In this document: piece by piece, positions 1 through 9,639 of the stretch | How the letters are laid out: each line of letters starts with the position of its first letter | How positions within the stretch are numbered: the stretch's first letter is position 1 | Assembly (NCBI GenBank): GCA_002731575.1 | Contig: PCCE01000052.1 | Span: 1 to 49,958 of the forward strand | Direction: 5' to 3' | Source of the DNA: Gammaproteobacteria bacterium | GTDB taxonomy: Bacteria; Pseudomonadota; Gammaproteobacteria; Pseudomonadales; Azotimanducaceae | Length of the DNA: 49,958 nucleotides | Made by a program: the position numbers and the translations under genes | The notes under the pieces: model-generated | What the model was told of the DNA's origin: nothing | Database searches by the model: none | What the model saw: the letters and a program-made list of their open reading frames with translations, nothing else

Positions 1-695
1 GCGAAGCCACCGCAGTCGGTTAAAAAGGCCAACTGCTCTGGGCTTAAGGGCAGCAAGCCTGCCGCATCGATCTCAGCTCCGGTCAAGTCGACGCTGGCCA
101 TGGGCTTGGTGCTGTCGATGGTGGGTTGGGCCGCGACCTGAACCTGATCCCGACCTACCGCCGCCAATGCCAGACCATCCGGTCCCTGAACGGCAAGCAG
201 TAAATAGTCGGCAGCCAGCGCGTCGTTAACGAATGGCTTCTTGCCCTGCAGGCTGACTTTGCCGCCGGCAACGGTGGCCCTCGCCGTGATCGCAGCGGGG
301 TCGATCCAGTTAGCCTCGTCATAAAGGCCTAGGGTAACCACGGCTTCGCCGGACGCCATGGCGGGAAGCCAGCGTGCTTTTTGCTCGTCCGATGCACAGG
401 CGACTATGGCACTGGTGGCCAAGGCGTGGGAGGCAATGGGCAGAGGGCTCAGGCCCTCGGCAGCGGCTTCTAGCACCACGATAAGGTCAATCCACTTCAG
501 ACCAAGTCCGCCGTAGCTTTCAGGAATGGTGAGGCCCAGCCAGCCAAGGTCGGCGGCCTGCTGCCAGAGAGTCCTGTCAAAAGCGTTTTCGCTGGCGCTA
601 ATCTCACGTACTCGGGTCATCGGGCAGGCCTCTTTCATAAAGCGCTGTACCTGATCCTTGAGGAGATTTTGCTCTTCTGTAAATCCAAAGTTCAT
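1..695 (-). CDS. Acyl-CoA dehydrogenase, N-terminal part (cut by window edge)
   Basis: Reading the minus strand from an ATG at 695-693 gives 231 residues beginning MNFGFTEEQNLLKDQVQRF and running off the left end of the window without a stop. The opening EEQ..L...V.RF pattern, the segment LGWLGLTIPESYGGLGL near residues 50-66, and a following alanine-rich helical stretch are those of the N-terminal and start of the middle domain of the acyl-CoA dehydrogenase family. These FAD enzymes introduce the alpha-beta double bond in acyl-CoA thioesters. The catalytic Glu and most of the FAD-binding C-terminal domain lie outside the window, so the substrate cannot be guessed. It is divergent from the SDR gene at 980, and the pair fits a fatty-acid or related acyl-CoA catabolic locus. 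Family call is firm; specificity is unknown. Confidence 0.88.
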   Translation of the reverse strand, partial: MNFGFTEEQNLLKDQVQRFMKEACPMTRVREISASENAFDRTLWQQAADLGWLGLTIPESYGGLGLKWIDLIVVLEAAAEGLSPLPIASHALATSAIVACASDEQKARWLPAMASGEAVVTLGLYDEANWIDPAAITARATVAGGKVSLQGKKPFVNDALAADYLLLAVQGPDGLALAAVGRDQVQVAAQPTIDSTKPMASVDLTGAEIDAAGLLPLSPEQLAFLTDCGGF

Positions 696-979
696 AGCAT
701 TTCCGTAAACATAAACAGGTTGGCCCGCAAGAACAGGCTACCTTGATCTGGATGATAAAGCCGCTGACCTCAAAGCATAGCCTCTCCCATGCGTCCATCG
801 GCAGACCGAGAGTCTAGCACTCTGCGGCAAGGCCCGTTAAGCCGTGCTGCTAGCGTCAAAGACTGTGTCAAGTCCCACCACGATGCCTTGTCCAGTTTCG
901 GCTTGCTAGCCATGGGCGCTACAATGGGCGTGAGTTCCGCCATCAGAGCAGAGCTGATATTTGTAGCAGGGGGAGAAAA

Positions 980-1732
980 ATGGATTCGTTATTAGATTTT
1001 ACCGGCAAGGTTGCCTTAGTCACCGGCGGTAGCCGGGGCCTAGGTCGGGAAATGGCACTGGCGCTGGCCGAGCGCGGGGCCGACGTCATAATTACCAGTC
1101 GCAAGGCAGATGCCTGCGCAGCGGTAGCCGCAGAGATCGAGGCGCTGGGCCGACAGGCCATGGCCCATGGTTGCCACGTAGGGCATTGGGGCGAGATTGA
1201 TGCCATGGTGGCAGCGGCCTATGAGCGCTTTGGCAAAATTGATATTTTGATCAACAACGCGGGTATGTCGCCGCTTTACGAGTCGCTGTCGTCTATTTCA
1301 GAAGAGCTGTTCGACAAAGTGGTTGGGGTGAATTTGAAAGGCCCCTTTCGGCTTATGGCAACCATTGGCGAGCGCATGGCGGCAGGTGAAGGCGGCAGTA
1401 TTGTGAATATCAGCAGCATCGCCTCGCTGCAGCCTTCACCGAATTCGGAACCCTATGGGGCGGCTAAGTCTGGCCTGAATGCTCTAACCCGTTCCTTTGC
1501 CTTTGCATTTGGTCCTAGCGTGCGGGTCAACGGTATTGCCGCCGGACCGTTTTTAACTGACATTTCCAAGGCTTGGGATATGGAAGCGTTTGAAAGACAA
1601 GCCAAGTCTCGCCATGCGTTAAAGCGTGGCGGCCAGCCGGATGAGATTGTTGGTGCAGCCCTCTACCTCGCCGGTCCCGGTGGCAGCTTTACCACGGGTA
1701 CTGTGATTCGTGTGGACGGCGGTACGCCCTAG
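980..1732 (+). CDS. Short-chain dehydrogenase/reductase (SDR) family oxidoreductase
   Basis: This 250-residue protein has a complete classical SDR layout: the nucleotide-binding TGGSRGLG at residues 15-22, NNAG at 92-95, the structural Asn118, and the catalytic Ser145/146, Tyr159 and Lys163 (YGAAK). It ends with the usual C-terminal VDGGTP. Such enzymes interconvert alcohols and ketones with NAD(P)H; an Arg at position 41, after the second beta strand, hints at NADP but this is only suggestive. A GGGGGAGAAAA ribosome-binding site just before ATG 980 supports the start. It is divergent from an acyl-CoA dehydrogenase, which makes a role in acyl-CoA or lipid metabolism plausible, for instance as a 3-hydroxyacyl-CoA or 3-oxoacyl reductase. 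The exact substrate is not shown by the sequence. Confidence 0.9.
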   Translation: MDSLLDFTGKVALVTGGSRGLGREMALALAERGADVIITSRKADACAAVAAEIEALGRQAMAHGCHVGHWGEIDAMVAAAYERFGKIDILINNAGMSPLYESLSSISEELFDKVVGVNLKGPFRLMATIGERMAAGEGGSIVNISSIASLQPSPNSEPYGAAKSGLNALTRSFAFAFGPSVRVNGIAAGPFLTDISKAWDMEAFERQAKSRHALKRGGQPDEIVGAALYLAGPGGSFTTGTVIRVDGGTP

Positions 1733-1733
1733 C

Positions 1734-1755
1734 GCTTTGGGTCGGCAGCCAAAGC
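1734..1755. terminator. Hairpin between convergent genes (weak terminator candidate)
   Basis: GCTTTGG (1734-1740) and CCAAAGC (1749-1755) form a perfect 7-bp stem with an 8-base loop, directly after the SDR stop and before the end of the convergent ATP-grasp gene. There is no T-run on either side, so it is not a standard Rho-independent terminator; it may protect 3' ends or simply be chance. Confidence 0.3.
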
Positions 1756-1772
1756 TTGCTGACTTGCGGCAG

Positions 1773-2645
1773 TTATTTACTACCGACAATAAAGGCAGTG
1801 GTGGCCGCCACGATGGCCGCGCCAAAGTCCCGTGTATACACGGCGTTCAGGGTCGATAAGCCGCCGGGGTTCGCAACATTTACCTCCATGAGCGTTGTGC
1901 CCACGGTGTCGATGGCCGCAAAGCCAATATGCTGTTGCAGCAGATCGGCTCTTATATCGTTTACTAGCACCCTTTGTTCGGCGCTCAAAGTTGTCGCCGT
2001 GGCCTTGGCTTGCTGCGCGAGGTTTGCATGCAGCTCGTTGTCTGGCAGGCGCAGGTAACTGCCAATAATTTCACCGCCTGCTACCAAGGTGCGGGTTTCA
2101 CCTTGGGCTATTTCGGGCAAAAAGCGTTGCAGCACGAAGTACTCGCTGGGGTGTTGGGCCATCACTTCGTGGACCTTGGCAGTGGTATTGGCGGCAATGC
2201 GGATCACACCCTCACCATAACTTCCCGCCAGCGGTTTCAGTACCCAGTCGCCGGTCTCGTGCAGCATGGCGTCGACTAGTGTGGCGCTGTCTGCTGCGAT
2301 ATGACTTACCGCCTGCCGCTCGCTCCATGCGGCCTTGCCGTGTTGCAGCAACATGGCTGCAGCTGGATTGATCAGCCGTCGCGGCGCCAGACCGTGTAGC
2401 AGTTGCACCCAATCCAAAAAACCGGCGCGCGGCCCAAAGCCGATGGGCCAAATTAGCGAGTACTCGCCCAGTAGCGTACCGCTGCAGGCCAATCCTCGGG
2501 GTGTGCGGTGAATGTTGCGGTGCAGGGCCTCACTTACCTGCCAGCCTGCGCGCCGAAAAGCCGCTGGCAGTGTCAGCGCGTTGTCGCTACGTGCCGGTCG
2601 GCCACTGGGGTGCGGTGAAATCAAGAACAGAATATGCGGTGTCAT
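1773..2645 (-). CDS. Glutathione-synthetase-like ATP-grasp protein
   Basis: The 290-residue product resembles prokaryotic glutathione synthetases in its ATP-grasp half: WVLKPLAGSYGEG at about 134-146 matches the KP..G.GG.G nucleotide loop with Lys137, FVLQRFLPEI...GETRTLVAGGE matches the central GshB strand-loop, ELHANLAQ matches the R.N...GG region, and MEVNVANPGGLSTLN near the C terminus supplies metal-binding Glu and Asn. It is slightly shorter than E. coli GshB (about 316) and the N-terminal half diverges, so a different carboxylate-amine ligase activity is possible. It is divergently arranged with nadA, and the open nadA frame runs back almost to its start. No operon partner is seen. I call the fold with confidence but not the substrate. 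Confidence 0.72.
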   Translation of the reverse strand: MTPHILFLISPHPSGRPARSDNALTLPAAFRRAGWQVSEALHRNIHRTPRGLACSGTLLGEYSLIWPIGFGPRAGFLDWVQLLHGLAPRRLINPAAAMLLQHGKAAWSERQAVSHIAADSATLVDAMLHETGDWVLKPLAGSYGEGVIRIAANTTAKVHEVMAQHPSEYFVLQRFLPEIAQGETRTLVAGGEIIGSYLRLPDNELHANLAQQAKATATTLSAEQRVLVNDIRADLLQQHIGFAAIDTVGTTLMEVNVANPGGLSTLNAVYTRDFGAAIVAATTAFIVGSK

Positions 2646-2797
2646 GAGCTACGTCGGTGATGGTGGTGCAATGTCGTTATCCATGGCAGGCAGAGCATGT
2701 CAGGGTCGGCGTGATAACGCAGGTCATAAATGCGCCGTTTGTGGCCACCCAAGGTTTGGCTTTATTATCGCTGCCCGACTCGATCTTGGTAGTAAAT

Positions 2798-3853
2798 GTG
2801 ATCAGCGATACCGATACATTGCCAGACTATACGCTTGCGCCGGAACAGGTGCCCTTGGTTGGCAGTCTTGCCCTTGGAGATGCCGAACGTGACCTGCTCA
2901 AGTCGCGCATCGCCGACAAGCTGCAAAGTCAGGGGATGGCCTTGGTGGCCCATTATTATGTCGATGGCGACATTCAAGATCTCGCCGAGCAAACCGGCGG
3001 TTGTGTATCAGACTCGCTGGAAATGGCGCGCTTTGGCCGTGATCATGCGGCCAGCGAGCTGGTGGTGGCTGGCGTGCGCTTTATGGGCGAAACCGCAAAA
3101 ATTTTGTCGCCCGAAAAACGTATCTTCATGCCCACGTTGGAAGCGGAGTGTTCATTGGACTTGGGCTGCCCGCCCGATGCCTTTGCCGAGTTTACCGCCC
3201 TGCACCCAGATCGCACTGTGGTGGTTTACGCCAATACCTCGGCGCGGGTAAAGGCGCTGGCCGATTGGGTAGTCACCAGTAGCTGTGCTCTGGATATTGT
3301 CAGCAGCCTGAAAGCCAAGGGTGAGAAAATACTCTGGGCGCCGGACAAGCACTTGGGCAGCTACATACAACAGCAAACTCAGGCCGACATGCTGTTATGG
3401 AGCGGTGCCTGCGTAGTGCACGAAGAATTCAAATCTAAGGCGCTGGATGATTTGCGCAAGGTTTACCCCGATGCCGGTGTACTGGTGCATCCGGAATCGC
3501 CAAGTGCGGTGATTGCAGCCGCCGATGTGGTGGGTTCCACCAAGGCTATTGTGGATGCCGCTGCAGGCATGCCTAACGAGACCTTTATCGTGGCCACCGA
3601 CCGCGGCATTTTTCATAAGCTACGCCAACAGAATCCCGGCAAAACATTTATCGAAGCACCTACCGCAGGCGATGGTGCTACTTGCCGCTCTTGTGCCCAT
3701 TGCCCGTGGATGGCCATGAACGAGCTGCGTGCCCTTGATCGGGTGTTAAGCGATATGGCATATCGCCAGCAGTGTGAGATTCATGTTGACCCAGCCTTGG
3801 GAGAACAGGCCAAGCGGCCCCTAGACCGCATGCTAGCGTTTCAGGCGGGCTAA
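2798..3853 (+). CDS. nadA: Quinolinate synthase A
   Basis: NadA condenses iminoaspartate with dihydroxyacetone phosphate to make quinolinate, the precursor of NAD, using a 4Fe-4S cluster. Family signatures are continuous: [67 protein letters not shown] and [13 protein letters not shown]. These include the three cluster cysteines (in ECSLD, TSSCA and the CRSCAHC segment). The frame is open back to an ATG at 2657 (398 residues), but the first 47 residues do not look like NadA; a GTG at 2798 gives 351 residues, close to the E. coli length of 347, so I chose it. No strong ribosome-binding site decides the point. Its stop overlaps the convergent bepA stop (3850-3853). The nadA-bepA-tusA-perM neighbourhood matches Pseudomonas. 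Confidence 0.93.
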   Translation: MISDTDTLPDYTLAPEQVPLVGSLALGDAERDLLKSRIADKLQSQGMALVAHYYVDGDIQDLAEQTGGCVSDSLEMARFGRDHAASELVVAGVRFMGETAKILSPEKRIFMPTLEAECSLDLGCPPDAFAEFTALHPDRTVVVYANTSARVKALADWVVTSSCALDIVSSLKAKGEKILWAPDKHLGSYIQQQTQADMLLWSGACVVHEEFKSKALDDLRKVYPDAGVLVHPESPSAVIAAADVVGSTKAIVDAAAGMPNETFIVATDRGIFHKLRQQNPGKTFIEAPTAGDGATCRSCAHCPWMAMNELRALDRVLSDMAYRQQCEIHVDPALGEQAKRPLDRMLAFQAG

Positions 3854-5379
3854 CCCTGATTGGCGCGAATCTCCGTGCGCAGGTCGGCAATTCGTTGGGT
3901 CACCTTGGTATGCAGTTGGCGGTTGTCGCCTGCCACCAGGTTTTTCGCATATTCCAAATGCTGAATGGCCCGATGTGCTGCGCCGTTCAAGTAAAAGTAC
4001 TCGGCCCGAGCAAGATGCACTGCGGTCACATTGCCTGCCAGACCTGAAGTTTCTGCCAGCTCAAACCACACATGGGTATCGTTTTGTCGCAGTTTCGATA
4101 GCTGGGTGTAAATGCGCTGGGCTTCGCCATAGCGTTGTTGGGCCACCATGTTCTGCGCTAGCAACATCGATAGCGGATAGTTGTCCGGGTAATAGGTGAG
4201 CGCGTTCGTCAGCAGCTGATCGGCTTCGTCGAATCGCTCGGCAGCAGTCAGAATCTCTGCATAAGCACCGGTGTAAAGGACGCTTTGCCTGTTGTGTTCG
4301 TAAAGGGGCTTGGCTAGTTCGGCAGCCTCGGCGTGCTCGCCAGCTCTGCTAAGGGTCAACGCTAGCGCGTACTGTGCGGCTAAGTCTTGGGGCTGTGTGC
4401 TTAGCGCTTTGCGGAACCGCGTTACCTCAAAGGCTGGGTTGACGGCGTACTTGAGCTGCGCCCGAATGCGCGCAATTTGATAGTCCAAGGCTTGACCCGG
4501 ATTCGCTGGAGTAGCCGAGCCATAGTTGCGTGCCTGATTTTTTGCATCGCTGATGCGTGTTTCTGATAGCGGGTGAGTTAGGAGAAATTCAGGTGGCCTG
4601 CGGGTAAAGCGGTAAGCCTGCTGCATACGCTCAAACATCCGCGCCATGGCGTTGGGATCGATATTCGCTCTGACCAAGGTGCTCAGCCCAATGCGGTCGG
4701 CTTCCTGCTCGCGCTCGCGACTAAAGCGCAGTTGGTTAGATTGGCCAATGGCCTGTGCCGTTGTCAGCGCCGCTAGGCCAGCTTCGGTGCCACCGGCTGC
4801 ACCGACCAGTACGGCTGCGAGCAGCCCAATCATGTTAGGAATAGACGAAGCTTGCTGAGCCTGCAGGCCCCGGGCGAAATGCCGCTGGCTGAGGTGGGCC
4901 ATCTCGTGGGCAATCACCGAGGAATACTCCGCCACATCCTGCGCGTAAATGAGCAAACCTAAATTAATGCCAATAATGCCGCCGGGGGCAGCAAAGGCGT
5001 TGATGTTGGGGTTATCTACTACCGCCACAGCCTGCAGGGGCTGTTGCATTTGTGAGTGCTGGGCTAAGAAATTGATATGTTGCTCAACGTAATACTGAAT
5101 CAGCACATCGTCAGCCATGGGCAATGCCGCATTGAGCTGCTTAAGGAACACAGTGCCTATTTGCGCCTCCATCTGCGGCGATACAATGCTCGACGCGCCG
5201 TCGCCAAGGCTGGGCAAATCGCGCGGGTCGTTGGCGGCTGTGGTTAGGCTGCCGGGACCCAATAGGGCGAGCGCGGCGAGTGCGGCTCTCACCCAAGGGC
5301 GTTGGCTTGCATGCCGAAGTGTGGCGACGCCGAAGCGAATGACCGGCCAGCGCGTTGTCACTGATGGGTTACTCAACAT
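3850..5379 (-). CDS. bepA: BepA-type M48 metalloprotease/chaperone with TPR domain
   Basis: BepA is a periplasmic zinc protease and chaperone that helps or clears stalled outer-membrane proteins such as LptD during assembly. The 509-residue product has a hydrophobic export segment at about 31-49, the zinc motif HEMAH at 158-162, a downstream [12 protein letters not shown] block in which Glu224 is the likely third ligand, and a long C-terminal half (about 330-500) of TPR-like helices. The usual family length is about 490. The N terminus has an extra roughly 25 polar residues before the signal segment, so an internal start is possible. It is divergent from the tusA-perM pair and its stop codon overlaps nadA in antisense. 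The BAM component bamC lies 5 kb away in the same conserved block. Confidence 0.9.
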   Translation of the reverse strand: MLSNPSVTTRWPVIRFGVATLRHASQRPWVRAALAALALLGPGSLTTAANDPRDLPSLGDGASSIVSPQMEAQIGTVFLKQLNAALPMADDVLIQYYVEQHINFLAQHSQMQQPLQAVAVVDNPNINAFAAPGGIIGINLGLLIYAQDVAEYSSVIAHEMAHLSQRHFARGLQAQQASSIPNMIGLLAAVLVGAAGGTEAGLAALTTAQAIGQSNQLRFSREREQEADRIGLSTLVRANIDPNAMARMFERMQQAYRFTRRPPEFLLTHPLSETRISDAKNQARNYGSATPANPGQALDYQIARIRAQLKYAVNPAFEVTRFRKALSTQPQDLAAQYALALTLSRAGEHAEAAELAKPLYEHNRQSVLYTGAYAEILTAAERFDEADQLLTNALTYYPDNYPLSMLLAQNMVAQQRYGEAQRIYTQLSKLRQNDTHVWFELAETSGLAGNVTAVHLARAEYFYLNGAAHRAIQHLEYAKNLVAGDNRQLHTKVTQRIADLRTEIRANQG

Positions 5380-5481
5380 GATCTTGATACTACGCGATCA
5401 TCTAGCAGATTGAATGGCTAAACTGTCTGCAAGACTTCGACTGCGGCACAAGTACTGACATCGCTGTGGTACATTGGCGGC

Positions 5482-5727
5482 ATGAGCGCAGAGCAAACGA
5501 CAGCCGATATAAAACTCGATTTACAGGGACTGATGTGCCCAATGCCGTTGCTGAAGGCAAAAAAAGCTTTGAATGGCATGACCCCAGCGCAAACGCTATA
5601 TGTGCTCGCGACAGATCCAGGGTCCAAGCGTGATTTCGAGGTATTTAGCCAGCAAAGTGGCAACGAGCTGCTGCAGTCTCACGAGCACGAGGGCATCTTT
5701 TCCTATCTGATTCGGAAAAAAGCATGA
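5482..5727 (+). CDS. TusA-family sulfurtransferase-like protein
   Basis: This 81-residue protein has the TusA fold signature LDLQGLMCPMPLLKAKKAL, with the conserved CPxP cysteine at position 19 that can carry a persulfide. Family members relay sulfur for tRNA thiolation or for molybdenum and Fe-S cofactor work. Its place, divergent from bepA and overlapping perM by four bases (ATGA), is the same as the Pseudomonas aeruginosa PA1006 gene, known from the literature as a persulfide-modified protein needed for molybdenum homeostasis. An equivalent role is inference from synteny. The length is normal for the family (75-85). Confidence 0.88.
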   Translation: MSAEQTTADIKLDLQGLMCPMPLLKAKKALNGMTPAQTLYVLATDPGSKRDFEVFSQQSGNELLQSHEHEGIFSYLIRKKA

Positions 5728-6806
5728 ACTTCATTGATGTGATGGGAGGCTGGCTAAATCGCTACTTCTCCCGCCCTGACGCCATCTTTTTGGTAGTGGC
5801 ACTGCTGGTGGTGCTCGCCGTGCTTTACACATTGGCCGGTGCGCTTGCGCCGGTGCTTACTGGCTTGGTAATCGCCTTTTTGCTGCAAGGCTTGGTGTCT
5901 CGTCTGGAAGCCTTGGGCTGGCCGCGTCTGCTGTCGATAAGCGTGGCCATGGTGGTGTTGATAGGTAGCGTATTTGCCATCGTACTGCTGGTGGTACCGC
6001 TGCTTTGGCAGCAGGCCACCAGTCTGCTGGCGCTCGCGCCTAATTTTGTTGGCATGCTGCGTGATGGTTTGTCGAGCTTGGCCGAACGCTTCCCTGAGTT
6101 TATTACCGAAGAACAGATCTTAGGTGTGGTAAACGAGAGTTCTAAGGAGCTGGGCAACCTCAGCGCGTTTCTGCTCGAAAGTGCATTCTCCCAAGTGTTT
6201 TCACTTTTTGGGCTGCTTATTTATCTGGTCTTAGTGCCTATTTCCGTATTCTTTTTGCTCAAAGACAAAGAGCTGCTGATGGCCCATACCGCCTCGCTCT
6301 TGCCCGAGGATCGCCCGCTAATTGATGCTGTTGGGGTAGAAATGAATGCCCAGCTAGGCAACTACGTGCGCGGCAAGGTAGTGGAAATTGTGGTGGTGGG
6401 TTTTATTACCTTTCTAACCTTTTTGTTTTTTGGCCTGAATTACGCAGCGCTATTGGGTGTACTGGTGGGTATTTCGGTGCTTATCCCCTTTATCGGAGCG
6501 GCCATTGTCACGCTACCGGTATTTGTTATCGCAGTACTGCAGTTCGGCTGGTCGCTGGATCTTGGCTGGGTAATGCTTGCCTACGCTGTTATTCAATTTC
6601 TCGACGGTAATGTCTTGGTGCCGCTGCTGCTTTCTGAAGCGGTGGATTTGCATCCCATTACCATTATCGTCGCGGTACTCGCCTTCGGCGGACTGTGGGG
6701 TCTGTGGGGGGTCTTTTTTGCGATACCTTTGGCTACCTTGATAAAAGCCATCTATACCGCTTGGCCAAGGGCGGCTGACGACGTTGACTTAACCGCTGAT
6801 ATTTAA
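5724..6806 (+). CDS. PerM/AI-2E-family inner-membrane permease
   Basis: The 360-residue product is strongly hydrophobic. It has paired membrane helices at about 17-65, another cluster at 70-95, a soluble central region at about 100-150 (with ERFPEFITEEQI), and a second helical block from 155 to 345 that includes SVFFLLKDKELL and FLDGNVLVPLLLSEAVDLHP, hallmarks of the PerM/AI-2E transporter superfamily. The transported substrate of most members is unknown; some export autoinducer-2 or act as Na+/H+ antiporters. It is translationally coupled to the upstream TusA gene by a four-base overlap. In Pseudomonas the next genes are bcp and gcvR; here the next gene is a metzincin lipoprotein 12 bases downstream. 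Confidence 0.87.
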   Translation: MNFIDVMGGWLNRYFSRPDAIFLVVALLVVLAVLYTLAGALAPVLTGLVIAFLLQGLVSRLEALGWPRLLSISVAMVVLIGSVFAIVLLVVPLLWQQATSLLALAPNFVGMLRDGLSSLAERFPEFITEEQILGVVNESSKELGNLSAFLLESAFSQVFSLFGLLIYLVLVPISVFFLLKDKELLMAHTASLLPEDRPLIDAVGVEMNAQLGNYVRGKVVEIVVVGFITFLTFLFFGLNYAALLGVLVGISVLIPFIGAAIVTLPVFVIAVLQFGWSLDLGWVMLAYAVIQFLDGNVLVPLLLSEAVDLHPITIIVAVLAFGGLWGLWGVFFAIPLATLIKAIYTAWPRAADDVDLTADI

Positions 6807-6818
6807 ACGGAAGTAACC

Positions 6819-9536
6819 ATGGCCTTCACTGATCATTTATGGCGACTTAGCCTCGCGCCGCTGTTTGTTATTTTGCTCGCTGGTTGTGCCCAGCTAACCC
6901 AAGAGACGGTCACACAGGGCGCTGCCGCAACAGGCGTTACAACTGCCTGGGAAGGAGAGATAGTTACTCAGACAGTCGAACCCCCAACGCTCAGTGTAGG
7001 TGCGGTTGCAGAAGGCGCCGCAATGGCGGACGCTAAAGCAGAGGAAACGGCTGAAGAGGAGATCAAAGAAGATCCCGACGGCCTGCCATCTATCGAGTCG
7101 ATGGTGGAAAACATGCGGGCAGTTGAGGGCTTTTTTACCTTCTATCAAAACCTTGATGATGGCGGTGTGTACCTGCGCATTCCCGAACAGCAGCTGGGTG
7201 CAGAGCTGATTTATACCGCCACGGTAACCGACGGCGTGGTGGCTACCGGGCTGTTTCGTGGCCAATACCGCGACAACAAAGTTCTCAAGCTACAGCGCCA
7301 TTTCAACCGTATCGAGGTGGTTCAGCCAAACACCCGTTTTTATTTCGACCCGAACAGCCCGCTGAGTCGGGCGGCAGATGCTAATGCACCCGACGCCGTA
7401 CTGGCGGTGATGGAAATTGTGGCAGAGGACCCTGAGCTGGCCGCTTCCCAGTCGACAGACAAAACACAGAGCGGCGCGGTATTGGTGAAATTCAGCCCAG
7501 TGCTGTTGAGCGAAAATTTGGTTCAAATTAAACCGGCGAAAAATCCGGAAGTAGCCCCGGGTAGCCAGCTAACCCTCGGCAAGTTCAGCAAAGAGCGCTC
7601 AAAAGTGGCGCGGCTTGCCAGCTATCCAGACAACGCGCTTGTGTTCACCGACTTGGTTTACGAACTTGCAGCGCCTCTGGTGGCCGGTGGCGACGATGTC
7701 ACCGACGCTCGGGCCATTACTGCCAGCGTGCAGCACAGCTTTATTAAAATGCCCGATGACGACTACCAGCCACGCCGTGACGACTATCGCGTAGGTTTTT
7801 TCAGTGATCGGGTGACGGATTTAACCAGCCGCGACCCTGCCCCTTACCGCGACCTGATTAACCGCTGGCATTTGGTCAAAAAGAACCCAGAGCTGGCAGT
7901 ATCAGATCCGGTTGAGCCCATTGTCTGGTGGCTGGAAAACACCACCCCCTACGAATTTCGAGAAATGATTACCAAGGCTGCGCTGAGCTGGAATGATGCC
8001 TTTGCGGCGGCGGGTTTTAGTAATGCCATTGTGGTCAAGCAACAGCCAGATGACGCCGCATGGGACGCAGGTGATATACGCTACAACGTGTTGCGCTGGA
8101 CCTCGTCTGCGACACCACCCTTTGGTGGTTATGGACCGTCGTTTACCAATCCGCGCACCGGGCAGATTATTGGCGCCGACATCATGTTGGAGTTTGCTTT
8201 TCTAACCAATCGCCTGCGTGTTCAAGACCTGCTGCGGCCAGACGATGCCGGCGCCAGCAAACTGCCCGCACATCATTGCTCGCTGGCTCAGCAAATGCAG
8301 GCTGACTATATTTTCGCTCAACAAGCTCTGCTCAGCGCAGGAGCCGACGCCACGCTTTCCCAGCGCCTCACCGAAGACAGCCTGTACATGCTGACACTGC
8401 ATGAGCTGGGCCACACTCTGGGCCTTACTCACAATATGCGTGCCAGCCAGCTGCAAGCCGATGTATTCGATCCGGCGGCAGTCAAGGCTCGTGGCCTCTC
8501 TGCGTCGGTAATGGACTATGAGGCGGTCAATGTCGCTCCAGATGGCAAGGCGCAGACTTGGTTTTATCAAAAGCGTCCCGGACCCTATGATGTTTGGGCG
8601 CTGCAGTATGGCTATGGCGATTATTCGGCAGATCAACTGCAAAATGTGCTCGCCCGGTCGGGCGAACCCCAGCTAGCCTACGGCAACGATGCCGACGATA
8701 TGCGGCGCTCTAGCAATGGTATTGACCCGCATATCAATATCTACGACCTCAGTAGCGATGCCGTTGGCTATGCAGAAATGCGCCTGGCCCATCTGCGTAC
8801 GGTGCAAGAGCGCCTGCCATCCCAGTATCAGGGTGATACCTATCAAGGCTTGGTCAATGCCTTTGCTGCGCTAATGAGTCAGTACCGTCGCTCCGGTGGG
8901 GTGGTTTCTCGCTATGTGGGCGGCATTCATATTGACCGGCAGCCACCGGGGCAAAGCGACACCCAGCCCTATACACCGGTAGCCGCAGCGCAGCAGCGTC
9001 GTGCCATGCAGTTGCTGAACCGCTACTTGTTTGCGCCCGATGTGCTGCAGGGAACACCCACTCTACTCGCCCGGCTGCAGCCTCAGCGCCGCGGGTTTGA
9101 TTTTTATGGTCAGCCGGAAGACCCCAAAATTCATGCGGCTCTGCTGAAAGCCCAGCGCAGTGTGCTAATGCATCTGTTGCACCCCAACACGCTGCAGCGC
9201 CTGACAGACAGCCAAAGCTACGGTGGTCAATACAGTGTGCACGAGATGTTAGGCACTCTGACCGACGGTGTTTTCGCTGCGGATATGGACGCTAGCGTTA
9301 ACAGCTACCGGCAAAATTTGCAGATCGAGTATGTGAGTCTACTGGTAGCGGCGTTGCACAGTCCCATGCACGGCCACAACATAAAGGCTGCCGTGTATGC
9401 ACAGCTAGAGCAACTGGCCGCAGCGCTAGCGACAAAGATCGCTGCCGCTCAAACTGCCGGCCTCGACGACCCGACTCGGGCGCATAGTGGTTATTTGGAC
9501 TTTGTTCTGCGCAAGGCGCTTACCGTTGCAGATTAG
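6819..9536 (+). CDS. Large lipoprotein zinc metalloprotease (DUF5117/DUF4953 type)
   Basis: A 905-residue exported lipoprotein: signal peptide with lipobox LLAGC (Cys23), an acidic linker (about 60-90), then a beta-rich region starting near GFFTFYQNLDDGGVYLRIP that is typical of the DUF5117 domain. The catalytic block is HELGHTLGLTH, a metzincin HExxHxxGxxH motif (His528, Glu529, His532, His538), followed by the Met-turn SVMDY (Met565). The C-terminal 300 residues are helical and resemble the DUF4953 tail. Family members are poorly characterised zinc-dependent proteases, best known from Bacteroidetes and marine proteobacteria. It starts 12 bases after perM, so it is probably co-transcribed, and it sits where bcp and gcvR are in Pseudomonas. 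Fold and motif are certain; substrate unknown. Confidence 0.88.
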   Translation: MAFTDHLWRLSLAPLFVILLAGCAQLTQETVTQGAAATGVTTAWEGEIVTQTVEPPTLSVGAVAEGAAMADAKAEETAEEEIKEDPDGLPSIESMVENMRAVEGFFTFYQNLDDGGVYLRIPEQQLGAELIYTATVTDGVVATGLFRGQYRDNKVLKLQRHFNRIEVVQPNTRFYFDPNSPLSRAADANAPDAVLAVMEIVAEDPELAASQSTDKTQSGAVLVKFSPVLLSENLVQIKPAKNPEVAPGSQLTLGKFSKERSKVARLASYPDNALVFTDLVYELAAPLVAGGDDVTDARAITASVQHSFIKMPDDDYQPRRDDYRVGFFSDRVTDLTSRDPAPYRDLINRWHLVKKNPELAVSDPVEPIVWWLENTTPYEFREMITKAALSWNDAFAAAGFSNAIVVKQQPDDAAWDAGDIRYNVLRWTSSATPPFGGYGPSFTNPRTGQIIGADIMLEFAFLTNRLRVQDLLRPDDAGASKLPAHHCSLAQQMQADYIFAQQALLSAGADATLSQRLTEDSLYMLTLHELGHTLGLTHNMRASQLQADVFDPAAVKARGLSASVMDYEAVNVAPDGKAQTWFYQKRPGPYDVWALQYGYGDYSADQLQNVLARSGEPQLAYGNDADDMRRSSNGIDPHINIYDLSSDAVGYAEMRLAHLRTVQERLPSQYQGDTYQGLVNAFAALMSQYRRSGGVVSRYVGGIHIDRQPPGQSDTQPYTPVAAAQQRRAMQLLNRYLFAPDVLQGTPTLLARLQPQRRGFDFYGQPEDPKIHAALLKAQRSVLMHLLHPNTLQRLTDSQSYGGQYSVHEMLGTLTDGVFAADMDASVNSYRQNLQIEYVSLLVAALHSPMHGHNIKAAVYAQLEQLAAALATKIAAAQTAGLDDPTRAHSGYLDFVLRKALTVAD

Positions 9537-9639
9537 TGCCCAACGATGTTTGTTCGAGGTTTGCCTGCATGGTCGGTGCTTGTGACCGGCCATAGCTCTG
9601 CGTACCATTTCGCCTTTAGTCAAAGAGCGGGCCATTGAT

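Noticed and set aside
2657-2797. A 47-residue N-terminal extension of NadA
   Set aside because: It does not resemble NadA, and starting at GTG 2798 gives the normal length.
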